From an uncultured Bacilli bacterium (lineage in GTDB: Bacteria > Bacillota_I > Bacilli_A > RF39 > UBA660): a DNA stretch of 6,964 bases. Each line of letters starts with the position of its first letter. Within the stretch, counting starts at the first letter, position 1. Below the pieces are notes generated by a model, which saw only the letters and a list, made by a program, of their open reading frames with translations, was not told where the DNA came from and made no database searches. The stretch lies in NCBI GenBank assembly GCA_947628105.1, contig CANQYN010000052.1:1-6964 (forward strand), in the 5' to 3' direction. The position numbers and the translations under genes are program-made. Below are positions 4,139 to 6,964 of the stretch, one piece after another.

Positions 4139-6722
4139 AAATGTTTTCATTTCGAATGGTATCTATCGTATTTTGTTTATTAATTTTATGAATCAAATAA
4201 TTCATAATCAACGTGATTAATAAAAACACAGCGATAATCGAAATAAATACTGCGACATAAGGGAAGTGAAAACATTCCCCTTCTCTTGCCAATTTAGTAT
4301 GAATAAAATAAGATAATAAAATTCCTATTGGCAAGCCAAACAACAATGATTTTATTCCCATAAAAATACTTTCTAAACGTATCATTCGTTGAAATTCATA
4401 TTTTGTCATTCCGATTGACTTTAGCATAGCAAATTCTTGTCGTCGAAGTTCCATATTCGTAGTAATAGTATTAAAAATATTAGTAATTCCAATCAATGAA
4501 ATAACGATGATAAATCCGTATAAAAAGATTCCAATAAGAGTAAATAAATTACGCATTATTCTTGCTGATTCTTCGATATTATCAATGTAATATTCGTTAT
4601 TTTTTAATTCTTCTTCAATATCTTTTTGTAATTTATCAACCTGTTTTGAACGATAATAAATAGTAATATCGCCACTATCAGTATAGTGATGAAAATAATC
4701 TTCATTTACCACTAATATTACTATAGTTCCTTCTTTTTCCTTTAATCCAAAAGGAAGGTCTCTACTGATAGCCCCAATATCAATAGTAAGATTTTTTGTG
4801 CCATTATTTATTTTCCCTGCTATCTTATCTCCTTTTTGATAGTCATATTGACGCATTTTATATTTATTTACTTTTCCATTAATCGTTTGATTAAACTTAA
4901 CAGTATCAACTAAAATCCCTTTTTCTTTTACTTTTTGATAATCAAGTCCTAACTTAGTTACATATCTTTGATATTGCTCACGATTGATTACCGCTATTTG
5001 TAAAGAAGTATCCTTCTCCTTTATATCATTGATTTTTTTCCATTCCTTATGATAAACAACGTTAGGTACTTGCAACTCAAAGAAACGGTAGATTGCATAA
5101 TTATCTATTTCATCTAAATGAACAATTTTTTCAATCTCATCTTCCTTTTTATTATCATAAGAAGTTCGAAGAAAAAGATTATAATCTTTAACTGCCATCT
5201 CATCTTTCAAAAACAGAAAAGAAAGGTTCATAAAAGAAGAGAGTGCAATAAAAATAAAGACAGATACTACAATGGAAATAACAGTCGTACGATATTTCTT
5301 TTTATTTCTTTTTAAATTTTTATAAGAAATATCTCCTCCTATTCCAAAAAATTTATGAATTAATTTTAAACTTTTTATTTTTTGCGATTTTATTTTTATG
5401 TCTGCACTATTTCGAATTGATTCAATTGGAGTTATTTTAGAAGCTCTTCTAGCACTTTTCAAAGCTGAAAAATAAATAGTCACAATTCCTAATGCAATAG
5501 CAAAGAGAATAGGAAAAATAGAAAATTGAAAGTATAGATTTAACGTCACAGAAGCTGAAAGATAATAATTACATACTATCACTAAAATAAAAGAAGCCAA
5601 AAGTCCACTTAAAATTCCCAAAGGGATTCCAATCATGCCTAATATTGTCGCCTCATAAAAGACATTTTTTCTAATTTGCCGTTTCGTTGCCCCGATACTT
5701 CGCAACATTCCATATTGTCGTATTTTTTCAGTAATTGAAATATCAAAACTATTTTTAATACAAAAGACCGAAGTAAATATGATGATAAAACAAACAAAGA
5801 GAATAACGATAAAAAATTCTATTCCAAAAGCATTTTTTAAAGGATTCGTCTGTAAAGCAATTAGATATTCGTTTTCGGTATAACGATATCTGGCTTTTTC
5901 TAATTCTTGAAGAACTTTATCATAATCTTCTTTTGTTAAATTTTTATCTGAAGAAACTGACTTTTCATATAAATCTTTATCGATTTCTAATAAAGAAGAA
6001 GTCAGTGGAATATAATTTTTTACCCCTTTTGATGTGTATTTAGCATAAACATCAACCCAAGGCATACGTTGTTTCAAATAAGTAATAAAAGTATACCCAG
6101 GGGCTTCATAGCTTTCTATATTGCTTGCTGGTCGTTCTATGATTCCTACTATTTTATATTTCTTTTCCTTGGTATCGATAATTTTTTCTTCCTCAGAATC
6201 AAGATAGCTATTCAATTGAGTTAACTCTTGATTTTGATCTACTCTTTTTCCTACTTGTAAAGTTATTTCATCTCCTACTTTCCATTCAATTCTTCCGTTT
6301 GTCTTTAAATGAGTAGGAATAGCAATCTCTTGTTCATTTTTCGGTAATCTTCCTTCTTTTAATCTAATCGATAAATGAGAAAGAGAATTAGAATCAAACG
6401 CTTTAATAAAAGCATAGGGTTTATTTTCGTTTTTAGAATCTTTTAACCTTGCATATCCAATATTTTGAGTAATATAAATATCCTCAATTTCACGATTATT
6501 TTGAAAAATAGGAAGATCTGTGATAGGGACATCATAAAAAGCGACATGAAAATCCCCTTTTTCATACGTTTCATAGTGAATTAAAGAAGAAATCGCACTA
6601 GCATAAAGAGAAGATACTGCAGTCAATAAAGAAACAGATAAAATAATTCCCATAATGGTTACTATGGTTCTTTTCTTATTCAGTTTTAAATTTTTTAGAG
6701 TAAGTTTATTTAACAGTTTCAT
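4137..6722 (-). CDS. ABC transporter permease with two FtsX domains
   Basis: An 861-aa permease made of two repeats, each with one helix, a large external domain, and three helices. Helix 1 is at about 18-42, external domain 1 at about 45-298, and helices 2-4 lie between 300 and 422. Helix 5 is at about 479-503, external domain 2 at about 505-725, and helices 6-8 are at about 727-750, 785-808 and 822-845. FtsX signatures appear in both halves: LRSIGATKRQIRKNVFYEA (340-358) and LKSIGMTKYEFQRMIRLE (767-784), with SARRASKITPIESIR (423-437) closing half one. The topology resembles the MacB/LolCE mechanotransmission group duplicated in one chain, not BceB. Such permeases act on peptides, lipids or cell-wall enzymes rather than bulk import; the substrate is unknown. 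ATG with a GAGGTG ribosome site inside the last ATPase codons; 3 bp separate the genes. Confidence 0.93.
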   Translation of the reverse strand: MKLLNKLTLKNLKLNKKRTIVTIMGIILSVSLLTAVSSLYASAISSLIHYETYEKGDFHVAFYDVPITDLPIFQNNREIEDIYITQNIGYARLKDSKNENKPYAFIKAFDSNSLSHLSIRLKEGRLPKNEQEIAIPTHLKTNGRIEWKVGDEITLQVGKRVDQNQELTQLNSYLDSEEEKIIDTKEKKYKIVGIIERPASNIESYEAPGYTFITYLKQRMPWVDVYAKYTSKGVKNYIPLTSSLLEIDKDLYEKSVSSDKNLTKEDYDKVLQELEKARYRYTENEYLIALQTNPLKNAFGIEFFIVILFVCFIIIFTSVFCIKNSFDISITEKIRQYGMLRSIGATKRQIRKNVFYEATILGMIGIPLGILSGLLASFILVIVCNYYLSASVTLNLYFQFSIFPILFAIALGIVTIYFSALKSARRASKITPIESIRNSADIKIKSQKIKSLKLIHKFFGIGGDISYKNLKRNKKKYRTTVISIVVSVFIFIALSSFMNLSFLFLKDEMAVKDYNLFLRTSYDNKKEDEIEKIVHLDEIDNYAIYRFFELQVPNVVYHKEWKKINDIKEKDTSLQIAVINREQYQRYVTKLGLDYQKVKEKGILVDTVKFNQTINGKVNKYKMRQYDYQKGDKIAGKINNGTKNLTIDIGAISRDLPFGLKEKEGTIVILVVNEDYFHHYTDSGDITIYYRSKQVDKLQKDIEEELKNNEYYIDNIEESARIMRNLFTLIGIFLYGFIIVISLIGITNIFNTITTNMELRRQEFAMLKSIGMTKYEFQRMIRLESIFMGIKSLLFGLPIGILLSYFIHTKLAREGECFHFPYVAVFISIIAVFLLITLIMNYLIHKINKQNTIDTIRNENI

Positions 6723-6725
6723 CTT

Positions 6726-6964
6726 TTACACCTCTTCGACAACTTTTCCATCTTCTAACTTAATAATACGATCACAACAAGAAGCAATTTCCATATTATG
6801 AGTAATCATAATAATCGTTTGTTTTAATTCCTTATTGGTTTTTTTCAAAAGGGCAACAATTTCATCACTAGATTTAGAATCTAAATTTCCCGTCGGTTCA
6901 TCTGCTAAAACAATAGTTGGTTTCGTAATCAAAGCTCGACCAATACTCGTTCGTTGTTGTTGTC
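6726..6964 (-). CDS. ABC transporter ATP-binding protein, C-terminal part (LolD/MacB type), cut by window edge
   Basis: The last 78 residues of an ATPase of about 220-250 aa; the start lies to the right of the window. The reading frame enters with QQQR, the end of the LSGGQQQR signature loop, continues through SIGRAL, and shows Walker B IVLADEP with the catalytic Glu, the D-loop NLDS, and the switch His in IMITHN. It ends with the usual DRIIKLEDGKVVEE. ADEPTGNLD is typical of the LolD/MacB/FtsE-like ATPases that pair with FtsX-type permeases, and the permease follows after 3 bp. Walker A is outside the window. Confidence 0.92.
   Translation of the reverse strand, partial: QQQRTSIGRALITKPTIVLADEPTGNLDSKSSDEIVALLKKTNKELKQTIIMITHNMEIASCCDRIIKLEDGKVVEEV

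Noticed and set aside
5118..5315. 65-codon plus-strand open frame opposite the permease
   Set aside because: It lies entirely antisense to a clear FtsX permease gene, has a low-complexity Lys/Phe/Ile translation, and shows no ribosome site.
6930..6932. TTG as start of a 68-aa protein at the right edge
   Set aside because: The frame stays open to the window edge and encodes the ABC signature end (QQQR) upstream, so this is an internal codon of a truncated ATPase gene.

Overview
The window comes from a strongly AT-rich, low-GC Gram-positive-type bacterium (Bacillota, probably a gut Bacilli, Erysipelotrichia or Mollicutes-like lineage). The basis is A/T-ending codons, purine-rich AGGAGG/AGGTGA ribosome binding sites, extended -10 promoters, and an OmpR-type two-component system beside an FtsX-type ABC transporter. 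All seven visible CDS stops are TAA and the Trp codons I checked are TGG, so the standard code fits. I see no mobile element, CRISPR array, rRNA or tRNA.

Left part (1-1266): a carrier-protein module built around a divergent promoter region at 814-918. To the left runs a small acyl-carrier-like protein (574-813), followed 12 bp later by the N-terminal part of a CocE/NonD (peptidase S15-like) hydrolase that leaves the window at base 1. To the right runs an AcpS-type 4'-phosphopantetheinyl transferase (919-1245), which presumably converts the carrier to its holo form. Both partners are unusual at conserved positions: Lys-Ser-Leu instead of Asp-Ser-Leu around the carrier's attachment serine, and Ser-Leu-Ser-Tyr instead of the family's Ser-x-Ser/Thr-His in the transferase. 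AcpS ends in a hairpin terminator that also reads well on the opposite strand.

Middle (1246-1573): a 328-bp gap between convergent genes. It has a good minus-strand promoter (1472-1500), a short hydrophobic open frame that looks like a relict or micro-peptide (1306-1386), and terminators at both ends. It may encode a small transcript or be the remains of a membrane-protein gene.

Right part (1574-6964, all minus strand): an ABC-transporter and two-component locus. In transcription order: the C-terminal end of a LolD/MacB-like ATPase (entering from the right edge), an 861-aa permease with two FtsX domains (3 bp between the genes), a hairpin terminator that overlaps a new extended -10 promoter, an OmpR/PhoB-family response regulator, a membrane histidine kinase (overlapping the regulator by 14 bp), and a 213-aa five-helix CmpB-like membrane protein (17 bp downstream of the kinase). 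The likely theme is that the kinase senses an envelope signal such as an antimicrobial peptide or lipid perturbation and the regulator adjusts the transporter and the CmpB-like protein. That is inferred from context only.
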